Below are positions 1 to 9,487 of a stretch of DNA of 64,000 nucleotides, piece after piece (the stretch's first letter is position 1; each line of letters begins with the position of its first letter). This stretch comes from Rhodospirillaceae bacterium. Lineage in GTDB: Bacteria > Pseudomonadota > Alphaproteobacteria > Rhodospirillales > Casp-alpha2. The stretch lies in the NCBI GenBank assembly GCA_016845145.1, contig JAERTE010000145.1:1-64000 (forward strand), in the 5' to 3' direction. Below the pieces are notes generated by a model, which made no database searches, was not told the DNA's origin, and saw nothing but the letters and a program-made list of their open reading frames with translations. Position numbers and translations under genes: made by a program.

Positions 1-639
1 GTCCTGGCGCTGGCCTTGGCCATAACCGTCACGGGTATTGGGTTCGGCTGTCTTGGGCTTTGGCGTGATGATGTCGAGCACCACCTTTCCTGCGTCCGTA
101 GAAGTGCCGGATGATGACGAGCCTTGCCCGCCGCCGCGACCGTAACGGTCCGGTAGTAACTTGATCAACTCCTCCGCGGCAGGTTCGATCAATTGCATGG
201 AGCGGGCATCGCGTATGAATGCCGGCTGTTTCTCCTTGGGCATGACCAATTCCAAGCCGATATAGGCGATAACCACGATTAGGGCGCCGCGCAATCCGCC
301 AAACAGAAAGCCCAGTGCCCGGTCGAGGGCATTCAACGCGCTGTCCTGGACCCTTTTAGAAACGCCGCGGGTAAACATCGAGAGGAACACCAGCGTGAAA
401 ATGAAAATGATCACTCCGGCGGTCAGGTCCGCCGCCAAGTCCATCGGGATCAGTTGACGCGCGTACGGCTGAAGGTAGGGGAAGCCATAAAAAGTGGCGA
501 AGATGGCGCCGATCCAGCCGACGATGGCCAGCACCTCGTGCACAAATCCACGCGCATAGGCCAGCAATGCAGAGATCAGCAATACGGCAATGACACCGAT
601 ATCGAAAACGTTGACGGGAAGATCGCTGATCTGCTCCAT
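1..639 (-). CDS. cvpA: CvpA family membrane protein (partial, C-terminus beyond left edge)
   Basis: The reading frame is open from an ATG at 639 to the window edge (213 codons) and begins MEQISDLPVNVFDIGVIAVL. Four hydrophobic stretches are visible, at roughly residues 14-28, 35-55, 70-88 and 105-125, followed by a hydrophilic Gly/Ser-rich tail. Hydrophobic N-terminal two thirds plus a polar tail is the usual build of CvpA, an inner-membrane protein named for colicin V production and often linked to envelope stress. The start lies one base after the radA stop, so the two are probably co-transcribed. In many alphaproteobacteria purF follows cvpA; here that lies outside the window. Confidence 0.85.
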   Translation of the reverse strand, partial: MEQISDLPVNVFDIGVIAVLLISALLAYARGFVHEVLAIVGWIGAIFATFYGFPYLQPYARQLIPMDLAADLTAGVIIFIFTLVFLSMFTRGVSKRVQDSALNALDRALGFLFGGLRGALIVVIAYIGLELVMPKEKQPAFIRDARSMQLIEPAAEELIKLLPDRYGRGGGQGSSSSGTSTDAGKVVLDIITPKPKTAEPNTRDGYGQGQRQD

Positions 640-640
640 T

Positions 641-2095
641 TCAGCGTCCTTCCAGGCCCACGGCCGGTCCCAAATTGCGCACCTCCGCAGGACCTTTGCG
701 CGCACCCTGAGCGCCATCGGCGCCGCCGAACAAGACCACAAGATCGTCCAGATGTTCAATTTGAGTAAGGGTCAGGTTGGTATTCAGGCGCTTGGCTTTC
801 TTGTCGCCGGCTTTGCCACGGACCACCGGTACGATGGCTCGGGTAAAGCCGAGTTTCTCAGCTTCTTTCAGGCGGGCTTCCATCTGCGACACGGCTCGCA
901 CCTCACCTGATAGACCGACCTCGCCGAATACCACGGTCTCACCCGGTACCGGACGCCCGGTTACCGAAGATACCAAAGCCGCGGCGACGGCCAAATCAGC
1001 GGCCGGCTCACGGATTCGCAAACCGCCTGCGACGTTGAGATACACCTCGGCTCCGGCCAGGGCAACACCGCAACGTGCTTCCAGTACCGCCATGATCATT
1101 GCCAGCCTGCCCGAATCCCAACCGACGACTGCGCGCCGTGGGGTTGCTTGCTGGGAGGGCGCGATAAGTGACTGAATTTCCACCAACATCGGGCGCGTGC
1201 CCTCCATGCCGGCGAACACCGATGCCCCGTTAACCTCGCCTTGATGATCGGCCAAAAACAGCGCCGACGGATTGGGAACCTCATGCAGGCCTGTTTCCGT
1301 CATCTCGAAAACGCCGATCTCATCGGCTGGGCCAAACCGGTTTTTTACCGACCGGAGGATACGGAACTGATGGCTCGGGTCGCCCTCGAAATAAAGCACG
1401 GTATCAACCATGTGTTCGAGCACACGTGGCCCGGCGATGGTCCCTTCCTTGGTGACATGGCCGACCAAAATAAGTGCAAATCCCTGACGTTTGGCGGCGC
1501 GGATCAGTTCCTGCGCCGAGGTGCGGACCTGGGCGACCGTGCCGGGCGCGGAATCGAGGGTGTCCACATACATGCATTGGATCGAATCGATGACCACGAT
1601 ATCGGGCGCATCAGCGCCCTCAAGCGTAGTGACAATATCGCGCACCGACGTTGCTGCGGCGAGGCCCACGGCGGCGTCCTCAAGGCCCAGCCGCGCTGCG
1701 CGCAGGCGCAATTGATCAATCGCTTCCTCGCCCGATATGTAGGCGCATTTAAACCCGGCGGCTAACGCCGCCGCCACCTGCATCAGCAGCGTCGATTTAC
1801 CGATTCCCGGATCACCGCCGACCAGTGACGCTGATCCCGGCACCAAACCGCCGCCCGATACGCGGTCAAACTCGGCGAGCTGGGTAACGCGCCTGGGCGG
1901 TTGCTTTTCCTTGCCCTTGAGCCCGACAAACTCTATGCGGCGGCCTTTGCCTTTGCCCAGGCCTTTCGGCGCCCCTTCGGGGGCTTGTTCCTCCGATAGC
2001 GAGTTCCAGGCCCCGCAATTATCGCAGCGGCCATTCCATTTCGGGTAAGATGTGCCACAATCGGCACAGACGTAGGTGGTCGCTTTTCGTGCCAC
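641..2095 (-). CDS. radA: DNA repair protein RadA
   Basis: 484 residues, normal for RadA (Sms). The order is an N-terminal C4 zinc finger (CADCGTSYPKWNGRCDNCG, about residues 10-28), a RecA-like ATPase with Walker A GGDPGIGKSTLL near residue 93 and Walker B IVVIDSIQCMY, the RadA-specific KNRFG motif near residue 252, and a C-terminal Lon-protease-like domain. RadA is a DnaB-type helicase that drives branch migration during recombinational repair. cvpA follows one base downstream. Upstream, the divergent cyclase gene starts about 180 bases away, so radA probably has its own promoter there. Confidence 0.97.
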   Translation of the reverse strand: MARKATTYVCADCGTSYPKWNGRCDNCGAWNSLSEEQAPEGAPKGLGKGKGRRIEFVGLKGKEKQPPRRVTQLAEFDRVSGGGLVPGSASLVGGDPGIGKSTLLMQVAAALAAGFKCAYISGEEAIDQLRLRAARLGLEDAAVGLAAATSVRDIVTTLEGADAPDIVVIDSIQCMYVDTLDSAPGTVAQVRTSAQELIRAAKRQGFALILVGHVTKEGTIAGPRVLEHMVDTVLYFEGDPSHQFRILRSVKNRFGPADEIGVFEMTETGLHEVPNPSALFLADHQGEVNGASVFAGMEGTRPMLVEIQSLIAPSQQATPRRAVVGWDSGRLAMIMAVLEARCGVALAGAEVYLNVAGGLRIREPAADLAVAAALVSSVTGRPVPGETVVFGEVGLSGEVRAVSQMEARLKEAEKLGFTRAIVPVVRGKAGDKKAKRLNTNLTLTQIEHLDDLVVLFGGADGAQGARKGPAEVRNLGPAVGLEGR

Positions 2096-2275
2096 AGACG
2101 GCCCCTTCGCACAGGGCCCCGACGACGCCCCGGAGCCAGTAATGCCATAGAGGATTTAGGCCTTCGGTACAACCGGTTGATCGGGAATTTCGAATGATCT
2201 AGGTCACTTCCATGCGTCACGCTAGCGTCTATGTTCTGGCAGGCCTTCGTAGAAGGCGGAAAACGGGGATTCAGA

Positions 2276-3571
2276 ATGACAGAGTCGCGTGCTGACGACT
2301 TCAGCCAAGCCTATCCCGTGCAGCGGCGATTCCGTCGGTGGGGGTTGCCGGCGGCCGCACTGACGTTCGCAGTGTTGCTATTTCTTGTCGGATTCGGTGG
2401 CACCAGCTTAATTGAAAACGTTTATCTCAACCTTGCCGAAGGGCGGGCCCGAACCATCGTGATCGCGCTTGAAGAAGAGGCACCCGAACCTTGGCACAAG
2501 TTGGTGTCCGGCATGGCGCCGAAATCGGTTTACGCAGGACCCGCCGGCGACCTCCTCATGCAAGCGATAAGCGGTGAGGTCCGGGAATTGGGGCTGGCGC
2601 GGCTGAAAATTTACGATCAACAGGGAACGATTATTTTCAGTACCGAGGCCGAGCAGATCGGCAAGGAGGACCGCAGCCCCGCCTTTATGCGGGCTATCGA
2701 GACGGGCAAGAAAACCGTCGTGCACAAGCCGCAACCTGATGGAGGGTCACTTTATGAGCTATATGTGACGGTTCCCGTTGCCGGTGGCGCGCGCAACGCC
2801 GTCATTGAACTCTACGAGACCACCGGACAATTGAACTCGGTTCTGATCACCACGCTGCTGCCGGCCATCGCCGTGCCTGGGTTGTTGCTGATGGCGTTGT
2901 TCTGGGCTTTGGACCGGCTGGTGGGCCAGGCGCAACGCGATATTGATGGCCGGACGCGCTTGGTGAACGAATTGCGCGGCAAACTCGAGCGCATGGTGTC
3001 GGGCTCGGCCGTCAATGCGGCTGTCGATTCCGTCGGTAAGGGAAAGATCGAGTCGAAGAAAAGCGTCATCACCTTGTTCTATTCCGATATCCGCGATTTC
3101 ACTGGCTTCTCCGAAACCCGTCCGCCCGAGCAGGTGGTGGATTTTCTCAACACCGTGATGGATTTACAGGTCGCGGCCATCAATGCCGAGGGTGGTGATG
3201 TTGATAAGATGATTGGTGATGCCGTACTGGCGCGCTTTGACGGAGTGGGTGCGGAGGCGCGTGCGGTGTCGGCGGCACAGCGGATTCTTGGGGAGATCGC
3301 TTCGGGCGATTTCCCGCGTGATGTGGGTATCGGGATTTATACCGGCGAAGTGATTTCCGGCGCTATCGGTGGCGAGACACGCATGGATTTCACAGTCATC
3401 GGCGACAGCGTCAACATGTCCGCCAGGCTTTGCTCGGCGGCTGACGGTGGCGAACTGGTGGTGGATGCCGAGACCGTCGCAAAAGCAGAAACGAACGATT
3501 TCGGCACCGAAGAGGAAATCTCGGTCAAGGGACGGCGGGACCCGCTCCGTATTTGTCGCTGGTCTGTGTGA
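2276..3571 (+). CDS. Membrane-bound class III adenylate cyclase
   Basis: 431 residues from the ATG at 2276, which has GGGGA six bases upstream. An in-frame ATG at 2231 has no clear ribosome binding site. Transmembrane helices at about 22-44 and 187-209 enclose a periplasmic sensor-like segment. The cytoplasmic class III cyclase domain spans about 248-431. Both metal-binding aspartates are present (SDIRDFTGF and DKMIGDAV), as are the transition-state Asn and Arg (GDSVNMSARL). The Lys in DKMIGD favours ATP as substrate. Product is therefore probably cAMP; the signal sensed is unknown. The stop codon directly abuts the stop of the convergent downstream gene. Confidence 0.88.
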   Translation: MTESRADDFSQAYPVQRRFRRWGLPAAALTFAVLLFLVGFGGTSLIENVYLNLAEGRARTIVIALEEEAPEPWHKLVSGMAPKSVYAGPAGDLLMQAISGEVRELGLARLKIYDQQGTIIFSTEAEQIGKEDRSPAFMRAIETGKKTVVHKPQPDGGSLYELYVTVPVAGGARNAVIELYETTGQLNSVLITTLLPAIAVPGLLLMALFWALDRLVGQAQRDIDGRTRLVNELRGKLERMVSGSAVNAAVDSVGKGKIESKKSVITLFYSDIRDFTGFSETRPPEQVVDFLNTVMDLQVAAINAEGGDVDKMIGDAVLARFDGVGAEARAVSAAQRILGEIASGDFPRDVGIGIYTGEVISGAIGGETRMDFTVIGDSVNMSARLCSAADGGELVVDAETVAKAETNDFGTEEEISVKGRRDPLRICRWSV

Positions 3572-4495
3572 TCAGGCCGTCCGGAGCGCTTCAAGGCAGG
3601 ACAAATCCATGTACTGGCTGGGGTCGCCCAGCACTTTCGCCGGCTCGGCGTACTGGCTGCGGAGTTCCAACACCGTATCAATTCCGGCCGTCAGCATGTT
3701 GCCGTTTGGGGTCAAGCCGGTTTTCGGCGACAACAACTTGGACATGACATTGCCGACAGCCTTGGGGTTGATGGCCGGCATGTTGCGAAGCAGTATCTCT
3801 TGCGCCTGCTCTGCATTGCTGGGGTCGAGCACCCACTCAAGGCCATCCAGATAGCCGGCGATGAACCCTTTGAGCGCCGCCTCATTCTCTCCAGCCCATG
3901 AGCGCCGCGCCGCGAAGATGCCGCCTTGGTAGTCCGTGACCGTATCCAGGCTGCTTTCCAGCACGCCATAGCCCTGCGCCCGGGCCATGGCGGTGAAGGG
4001 CTCGATGGTCAGGGTGCCGGCATGTTCGCCCGACTGTACGCTGGCCCAGCGGTCCGGTGTGGCGCCAACCGGCACCATGGATACGTCGTGCAGCGAGAGC
4101 CCGGCATTTTCCAACATGCGGTATAGAATGAAGGCGAAACCGGTGGCCAAGGCGTCCAAGGCCAGGGACTTGCCTTTCAAATCGTCAAAGCTCTCGACCT
4201 CAGGCGACACCACCAGAGAAAGCTCGATTTGCGTCGCGCCCATGAAGGCAAACAGGTCGGGATCGACGTCGATTTCCACCGCTCCCTGGCCTTCCTGGTA
4301 GGCGACGATGTTGTCGAAGGCGGTGCCGGCGATTTGGAATTCGCCGGCCATCATCTTTTCAATCTGGAACGTGGAACTGGGCGTGGTGGTGAGGTCGATC
4401 TCCACGCCATGGTCCGCGAACATCCCAAGTTCATTGGCGACGAAGATTGGCAAATTGGGCGCGCCGGTGAAGCAAATCAGATTAAGAGCGGTCAT
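3572..4495 (-). CDS. SsuA/THI5-like binding protein without signal peptide
   Basis: 307 residues. The fold type is read from the N-terminal pattern (ICFTGAPNLPIFVANELGMF, then EIDLTTTPSS) and from DDLKGKSLALDALATGFAF, typical of NMT1/THI5/SsuA periplasmic binding proteins. No signal peptide or lipobox is present: the protein starts MTALNLICFTGAP, directly at the first beta strand. No permease or ATPase gene is adjacent. Its ATG overlaps the stop of the upstream molybdenum hydroxylase gene by four bases, so translation is coupled. A cytosolic role with the hydroxylase (substrate binding, sensing or delivery) is inference. The ligand cannot be read from sequence. Confidence 0.7.
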   Translation of the reverse strand: MTALNLICFTGAPNLPIFVANELGMFADHGVEIDLTTTPSSTFQIEKMMAGEFQIAGTAFDNIVAYQEGQGAVEIDVDPDLFAFMGATQIELSLVVSPEVESFDDLKGKSLALDALATGFAFILYRMLENAGLSLHDVSMVPVGATPDRWASVQSGEHAGTLTIEPFTAMARAQGYGVLESSLDTVTDYQGGIFAARRSWAGENEAALKGFIAGYLDGLEWVLDPSNAEQAQEILLRNMPAINPKAVGNVMSKLLSPKTGLTPNGNMLTAGIDTVLELRSQYAEPAKVLGDPSQYMDLSCLEALRTA

Positions 4496-6834
4496 GAGGG
4501 TATTTTCTCCTTGGCGGCTTGGATTGCCCGCCAGATGGTGTGCGGCGTTGCCGGCATGGTGATGTCGTCGACGCCCAGCGGTCTCAGGGCATCGACGATG
4601 GCGCTGGTGATAACGGCCAAGGCCGGCGTGGTGCCGCCTTCGCCACCGGCCTTGATGCCGAGCGGGTTGGTGGGCGAGGGGACCTCGTTGAGCGTCGTCT
4701 CGAACATGGGAAACGCGTCGGCACGCGGCATGCCATAATCCATGAAAGAGCCGGCCAGTGGCTGGCCGCTCTCAGGGTCGATAACGCACAGCTCCCACAA
4801 GGCCTGGCCGACGCCTTGCACGATGCCGCCATGCGTTTGGCCGTCGACAATCAACGGATTGATGGCGCGGCCCACGTCATCGACGGCAACGTGGCGGGTG
4901 ATAGTCGGTTCGCCGGTTTCGGGATCGATTTCGATTTCACAGACATGGCAACCGTTAGGAAAGACCTGATCGTGAAAATCGTTGTCGCGCACGACGTTAA
5001 GAGAATCAGGGCCGACATCTCGAGCCAAGTCGAACAGGCCAATGGTACGGTTGGAGTCCGTGGCGCGGAACAGGCCGTCGCTGAAAACGATGTGTTCTAA
5101 GTCAGTTTCCAGGTGCGGCGCGGCCAGCGCTTTGCCTTTGCCGATCAGTTCCTCGACGGCGAGAACGATCACCGTACCCGCCATACGCATAGAGCGGCCT
5201 GAGTGTGATCCACCGCCGACATGAACCCGATCCGTGTCGCCGAGTACAATGCTCACTTGATCGACGGCCATGCCCAAACAATCTGCCGCGACTTGCGCGA
5301 AACTGGTCTCGTGGCCCTGGCCGCTGGGTTGGGTGCCGATGGCAATGTCGATCAGTGCCTGGTCTGGCCGAACCGCAATATCCGCCCGCTCACGCGGCGC
5401 GCCGGTGGACGACTCGACATAGTTGGCGATCCCCCGCCCCAATAGCTTGCCCCGCGCTTCGGCTTCGGCACGGCGTGCTGCAAAACCATCCCAATCGGCC
5501 AACTGCATGGCCATGTCCATGGATTTTTCATAGTCGCCGCTGTCGTAGAGCGCGCCGATGGGGTTGCGGTAGGGCATGGCTTTGGCGGTGATCAGGTTTT
5601 TGCGGCGCAGGTCCACGGCATCAAACCCGCATTGTTGCGCCGCCTCATCGATCAGGCGTTCCAGCGCATAGGTAACCTCGGGCCGGCCCGACGAGCGGTA
5701 GGCCTGGGTCGGCATGGTGTTGGTAAAAACCGCCCGAGCCCGCACGCTGGCGACGGAGATATGATAGGGGCCCGTGACCAGGGCCGTGCCTTTGCCCAAC
5801 GGCGACAGCGAAACAATGCGCGCGCCGACGTTAGAGATGTTATCGGCCCGTAGTGCCAAGAACTTGCCCTCGGCATCAAGTGCCAGGTCCACGCCGGTTA
5901 CCAAATCCCGGCCCTGATAATCGCTGAGAAATGCCTCGCTGCGGCTGGCTGTAAACTTCACCGCACGCCCCAGACGCTTCGCCGCCCACAAGACCAGCGG
6001 AAACTCCACGTAGACCCGGTTGCGGGTGCCGAAGTTGCCGCCGACGTCCTTGGAGATGACGCGCAATTGATCGGGTTCCAGTCCCAGCACGGCCAGCATC
6101 TCGCGTTTCTGCCGTACCGCGCCACCGCTACCGGCATAAAGGATAAATCCGTCCGCTTCAGGAACGGCCAAAGCGGCACGCGGTTCCAGCGGCACGCCGG
6201 TCACACGATCGATATGGAACTCCATGCGGACCACATGGGCGGCGTTGGAGAATACGGCGTCGGTGGCGGCTGGGTCGCCGAAGGTTGTATCAACGGTAAC
6301 GTTGCCGGGCACTTCATTCCATACGCTGGGGGCGTCCGACGCCAGGGCTCGGCGCGAGCCATGCTCATGCGGCAGTTCGCGGTAACTGACATCGACGGCT
6401 TCCGCTGCATCCAATGCCTGATAGCGGGTTTCAGCCACGACCATCGCCACGGCTTCGCCGACGTGGCGGGCTTTGTCGGTGGGCAGTGGCAAATGCGGAC
6501 CGATGAAAATATCCCCGCCACCGGGTCCGGTCAGGCGAATGTCGTTCTTGGTGGATGGAATGGGATTGTGCGGAATCGGGCCAAGGCCGTCGGCCATAAC
6601 ATCACGGCCATCCAGAACCGCGAGTACGCCCGGCATTTCCAGTGCCATGGTTTTGTCGATGCCGGATATCACCGCATGCGGATAGGGCGAGCGCACCATG
6701 GCGGCGTAAGCCTGCCCAGGCGCATTGATATCATCGCTGAATTCACCGTGGCCGGTGAGCAGACGATGGTCTTCCTTGCGCCTTATGGGCTTGCCGATAT
6801 GGCGGTAAGGGGTAGGCTCGGTTTCGGAACTCAT
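4492..6834 (-). CDS. Xanthine dehydrogenase/CoxL-family molybdopterin-binding subunit
   Basis: 780 residues, typical of the large subunit of molybdenum hydroxylases. It has an N-terminal a/b-hammerhead domain (about 15-150) and then the molybdopterin-binding domains with GGNFGTRNRVYVEFP. AYRSSGRPEVTYALE replaces the AYRCSFR loop of form I CO dehydrogenase, so it is not a true CODH. GGEGGTTPA near the C-terminus carries the catalytic base Glu expected in the GxGE motif. The partner FAD and 2Fe-2S subunits are not adjacent, so they must be elsewhere or absent. Reaction: probably hydroxylation of an aldehyde or N-heterocycle; the substrate is unknown. It is coupled to the downstream binding-protein-like gene and divergent from cdhC with a 57-base gap. 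Confidence 0.88.
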   Translation of the reverse strand: MSSETEPTPYRHIGKPIRRKEDHRLLTGHGEFSDDINAPGQAYAAMVRSPYPHAVISGIDKTMALEMPGVLAVLDGRDVMADGLGPIPHNPIPSTKNDIRLTGPGGGDIFIGPHLPLPTDKARHVGEAVAMVVAETRYQALDAAEAVDVSYRELPHEHGSRRALASDAPSVWNEVPGNVTVDTTFGDPAATDAVFSNAAHVVRMEFHIDRVTGVPLEPRAALAVPEADGFILYAGSGGAVRQKREMLAVLGLEPDQLRVISKDVGGNFGTRNRVYVEFPLVLWAAKRLGRAVKFTASRSEAFLSDYQGRDLVTGVDLALDAEGKFLALRADNISNVGARIVSLSPLGKGTALVTGPYHISVASVRARAVFTNTMPTQAYRSSGRPEVTYALERLIDEAAQQCGFDAVDLRRKNLITAKAMPYRNPIGALYDSGDYEKSMDMAMQLADWDGFAARRAEAEARGKLLGRGIANYVESSTGAPRERADIAVRPDQALIDIAIGTQPSGQGHETSFAQVAADCLGMAVDQVSIVLGDTDRVHVGGGSHSGRSMRMAGTVIVLAVEELIGKGKALAAPHLETDLEHIVFSDGLFRATDSNRTIGLFDLARDVGPDSLNVVRDNDFHDQVFPNGCHVCEIEIDPETGEPTITRHVAVDDVGRAINPLIVDGQTHGGIVQGVGQALWELCVIDPESGQPLAGSFMDYGMPRADAFPMFETTLNEVPSPTNPLGIKAGGEGGTTPALAVITSAIVDALRPLGVDDITMPATPHTIWRAIQAAKEKIPS

Positions 6835-6891
6835 GGCTCCAGATTAGGCCATGGGGGGAAGGGCGTAAAATCGAGAACTTGGGACCATACC

Positions 6892-7803
6892 ATGACCCTC
6901 AACATCAACCGCGAAGTCTTCATCACTTGCGCCGTTACGGGCTCGGGCGCCACGCATGACAAAAGCCCGCAGGTTCCCAGAAGTCCGGCTGACATCGCCG
7001 CCAGCGCCATTGATGCGGCGAAAGCCGGCGCCGCCGTGGTGCATTGTCACGTGCGTGAGCCCGAAAGCGGTGCACCGTCGCGCCGTCCCGCGCTCTACCG
7101 CGAACTGACCGAGCGTATCCGCGATGCCGATGTCGACGTGGTGCTTAACCTGACGGCGGGAATGGGCGGCGACATGGTGTTCGGCTCCGCCGAAGCGCCG
7201 TTTCCGCTGGATGAACGCCAGACCGACATGGCCGGCGCCACGGAGCGCATGGCGCATGTGGCCGATTGCCGGCCCGAAATCTGTACGCTGGATTGCGGCA
7301 CCATGAATTTCGCCGAGGCCGATTACGTGATGACCAACACGCCGGGCACGCTGCGCGCCATGGGCAGGATGGCCACCGACCTGGGCGTGCGCGCGGAAAT
7401 CGAGGCCTTTGATACCGGGCACCTTTGGTTCGCGAAACAGTTGGTCAATGAGGGCGTGTTGCCCGGGCCGGCTCTCGTACAGCTGTGCATGGGGGTGCCA
7501 TGGGGCGCGCCGGACGATTTAAATACGTTTCTGGCCATGGTCAACAATGTGCCTGACGATTGGACTTGGTCGGCGTTCTCGCTGGGCCGCAACCAGATGC
7601 CGTTTGTCGCCGCCGCTGTGCTGGCCGGGGGCAATGTGCGCGTCGGGCTGGAGGACAACCTCTATCTCGACAAGGGCGTGCTGGCGACCAATGGGCAATT
7701 GGTTGAGCGTGCGGTGACCATCATCGAAAACCTGGGCGCGCGGGTGATTGGGCCTAGTGAGGTGCGTGAACGCCTGGGCCTTGAAAAACGGGCGCCCGCA
7801 TGA
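6892..7803 (+). CDS. cdhC: 3-keto-5-aminohexanoate cleavage (BKACE) family; probable dehydrocarnitine cleavage enzyme
   Basis: 303 residues from the ATG at 6892. The frame is open far upstream, but that part is antisense to the hydroxylase gene. Family DUF849/BKACE is shown by ITCAVTGSG at the first strand and the zinc-binding pair HCHVRE (His51, His53). These enzymes transfer a beta-keto acid carbon unit to acetyl-CoA. CdhC turns 3-dehydrocarnitine plus acetyl-CoA into betainyl-CoA plus acetoacetate. The substrate assignment rests on the four-base overlap with a carnitine dehydrogenase gene immediately downstream, the usual pairing in carnitine degradation. Confidence 0.88.
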   Translation: MTLNINREVFITCAVTGSGATHDKSPQVPRSPADIAASAIDAAKAGAAVVHCHVREPESGAPSRRPALYRELTERIRDADVDVVLNLTAGMGGDMVFGSAEAPFPLDERQTDMAGATERMAHVADCRPEICTLDCGTMNFAEADYVMTNTPGTLRAMGRMATDLGVRAEIEAFDTGHLWFAKQLVNEGVLPGPALVQLCMGVPWGAPDDLNTFLAMVNNVPDDWTWSAFSLGRNQMPFVAAAVLAGGNVRVGLEDNLYLDKGVLATNGQLVERAVTIIENLGARVIGPSEVRERLGLEKRAPA

Positions 7804-9248
7804 CGGCGCGGAAAGCAGCCATTGTTGGCGGCGGCGTTATTGGTGGGGGATGGGCCGCGCGTTTCTTGTTGCAGGGCTGGGATGTGGCGGTATTCGACCC
7901 AGCCCCCGAGGCCGGGCGCAAGATCGACGAAGTGCTGGCCAATGCCCGGCGCTCTCTCCCATCACTCTACGATACGGGCCTGCCGGGCGAGGGCGCGCTC
8001 ACGTTTTCCGGATCACTGGCCGATGCCGTCGCCGGTGTGGCGTGGGTGCAAGAAAGCGTGCCGGAACGGCTGGAGGTCAAACACAAGGTGTTGGCCGATA
8101 TTGCCGCCCATGCGCCTGCGGATTGCGTCATCGCCTCATCGACATCTGGGTTCAAACCGTCCGACCTGCAATCCGGCGTCGATGACGCGGGCCGCATTGT
8201 GGTCTGCCATCCGTTCAATCCGGTGTACCTGCTGCCGCTGGTGGAGGTGGTGCCCTCCGATCAGACGGATACGGTGATCGGTGAACGCGCGGTGGCTATA
8301 TTGGAAGAGATCGGCATGCGGCCCTTGGTGGTGGGCAAGGAAATCGACGCGCACATCGCCGACCGCTTGCTGGAGGCCGTTTGGCGTGAGGCGCTGTGGC
8401 TGGTCAACGACGGCGTCGCCGAGACGCACGAGATCGACGCCGCCATCCGTTACGGGTTCGGGCTGCGTTGGGCGCAAATGGGGCTGTTTGAAACCTACCG
8501 TATCGCCGGGGGCGAGCAGGGCATGCGGCACTTCCTGGCGCAGTTCGGCCCGGCGCTGGAGTGGCCCTGGACCAAACTCATGGACGTGCCGGACCTGACC
8601 GACGATCTGGTCGACGCCATCTCCGAGCAATCGGACCGCCAAGCCGGTGATCTTTCCGTCCGCGAGTTGGAACGCATTCGCGACGACAATCTGGTCGGTA
8701 TGCTGCGCGCCTTGAAGAAGACCGGTTGGGCCGCCGGTGCACTGCTCAACACGCACGAACAGCTCAATCCCGTCACCGATGAGTGCGGCCTTGTGGAGAC
8801 CGTGAATAGGCAGATCCCGCAATCGTGGACCGATTACAACGGCCATATGAGTGAAGCGCATTACCTGGAGGTCTTCTCCCAGGCCACCGATCACATGATG
8901 CAAATCATTGGCGCCGACCCCGATTACATCGCGTCGGGTTTCAGCTACTTCACCGTAGAGACCCACATCCGCCACTTGGATGAACTCGTCGCCGGGGAGG
9001 GGGCGCGTGTATTGACCCGCGTGCTCGACGGCTCGGGCAAAAAACTGCACCTGTTCCACGAACTCCTGAAGGCCGATGGCACACGCGTTGCGACCGGCGA
9101 ACATATGCTGATCCACGTCGACCTGGAAACCCGCGCAGCCTGCCCGCCGAAACCGGCGGTGGCGGACCGGCTCACGGCTTATGCCGCCCAGCATGCGACG
9201 CTTGGGTTACCCGATGGGGCGGGAAGCGCGATCGGAAAACGGGGTTGA
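7800..9248 (+). CDS. lcdH: L-carnitine dehydrogenase fused to betainyl-CoA thioesterase
   Basis: 482 residues in two parts. Residues 1 to about 320 are a 3-hydroxyacyl-CoA-dehydrogenase-like NAD enzyme with GGGVIGGGWA at residue 10 and the conserved CHPFNPVYLLPLVEVVP. Residues from about 335 to the end form a hotdog thioesterase with TDYNGHMSEAHYLEVF. Pseudomonas has these as separate CdhA and CdhB, whereas fused forms of about 490 residues are known in rhizobia and other bacteria. With CdhC the three activities convert L-carnitine to glycine betaine and acetoacetate, via dehydrocarnitine and betainyl-CoA. Start ATG overlaps the cdhC stop (ATGA). No downstream partner lies on the same strand. 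Confidence 0.9.
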   Translation: MTARKAAIVGGGVIGGGWAARFLLQGWDVAVFDPAPEAGRKIDEVLANARRSLPSLYDTGLPGEGALTFSGSLADAVAGVAWVQESVPERLEVKHKVLADIAAHAPADCVIASSTSGFKPSDLQSGVDDAGRIVVCHPFNPVYLLPLVEVVPSDQTDTVIGERAVAILEEIGMRPLVVGKEIDAHIADRLLEAVWREALWLVNDGVAETHEIDAAIRYGFGLRWAQMGLFETYRIAGGEQGMRHFLAQFGPALEWPWTKLMDVPDLTDDLVDAISEQSDRQAGDLSVRELERIRDDNLVGMLRALKKTGWAAGALLNTHEQLNPVTDECGLVETVNRQIPQSWTDYNGHMSEAHYLEVFSQATDHMMQIIGADPDYIASGFSYFTVETHIRHLDELVAGEGARVLTRVLDGSGKKLHLFHELLKADGTRVATGEHMLIHVDLETRAACPPKPAVADRLTAYAAQHATLGLPDGAGSAIGKRG

Positions 9249-9487
9249 TTGGGGGCTTCCATTATAGATTTGGGTGAGAGGTGGGGTGAGAATGATTTTT
9301 GCCGATGTCGTCCAGAAAGTAGACCTGTTTTCTCAGACTGGAAATAGTCTCGATGTGATGCAACCCGGCCTGAATTAGCGGCTTGCGGAGGTTGAAGGTT
9401 CGCCTGTCGAGACGGTCCTTCATCAGTATTTTGGATTAGGCTTCGGGCTATTTGAAGCGGGTGGTGAATTTCGGGTCGGACCGGGGG

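Noticed and set aside
4492..6834. Form I carbon monoxide dehydrogenase
   Set aside because: The active-site loop AYRSSGR lacks the Cys of AYRCSFR, and CoxM/CoxS partners are absent.
6067..6891. Upstream extension of the cdhC frame into the hydroxylase gene
   Set aside because: The open frame continues, but the sequence is antisense to the molybdenum hydroxylase, and the BKACE family begins at the ATG at 6892.
8136..9194. A 352-codon minus-strand frame opposite lcdH
   Set aside because: Antisense shadow of the dehydrogenase-thioesterase gene; no recognisable motif or ribosome binding site.
9249..9487. Short coding-like stretch (28 codons from ATG 9292, then open after a TAG) between lcdH and the GntR gene
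   Set aside because: Could be a relic of a small gene broken by the stop at about 9376, but there is no recognisable homology and no ribosome binding site. A distant 7-bp inverted repeat there (9347-9353 with 9407-9413) has too long a loop to count as a terminator.
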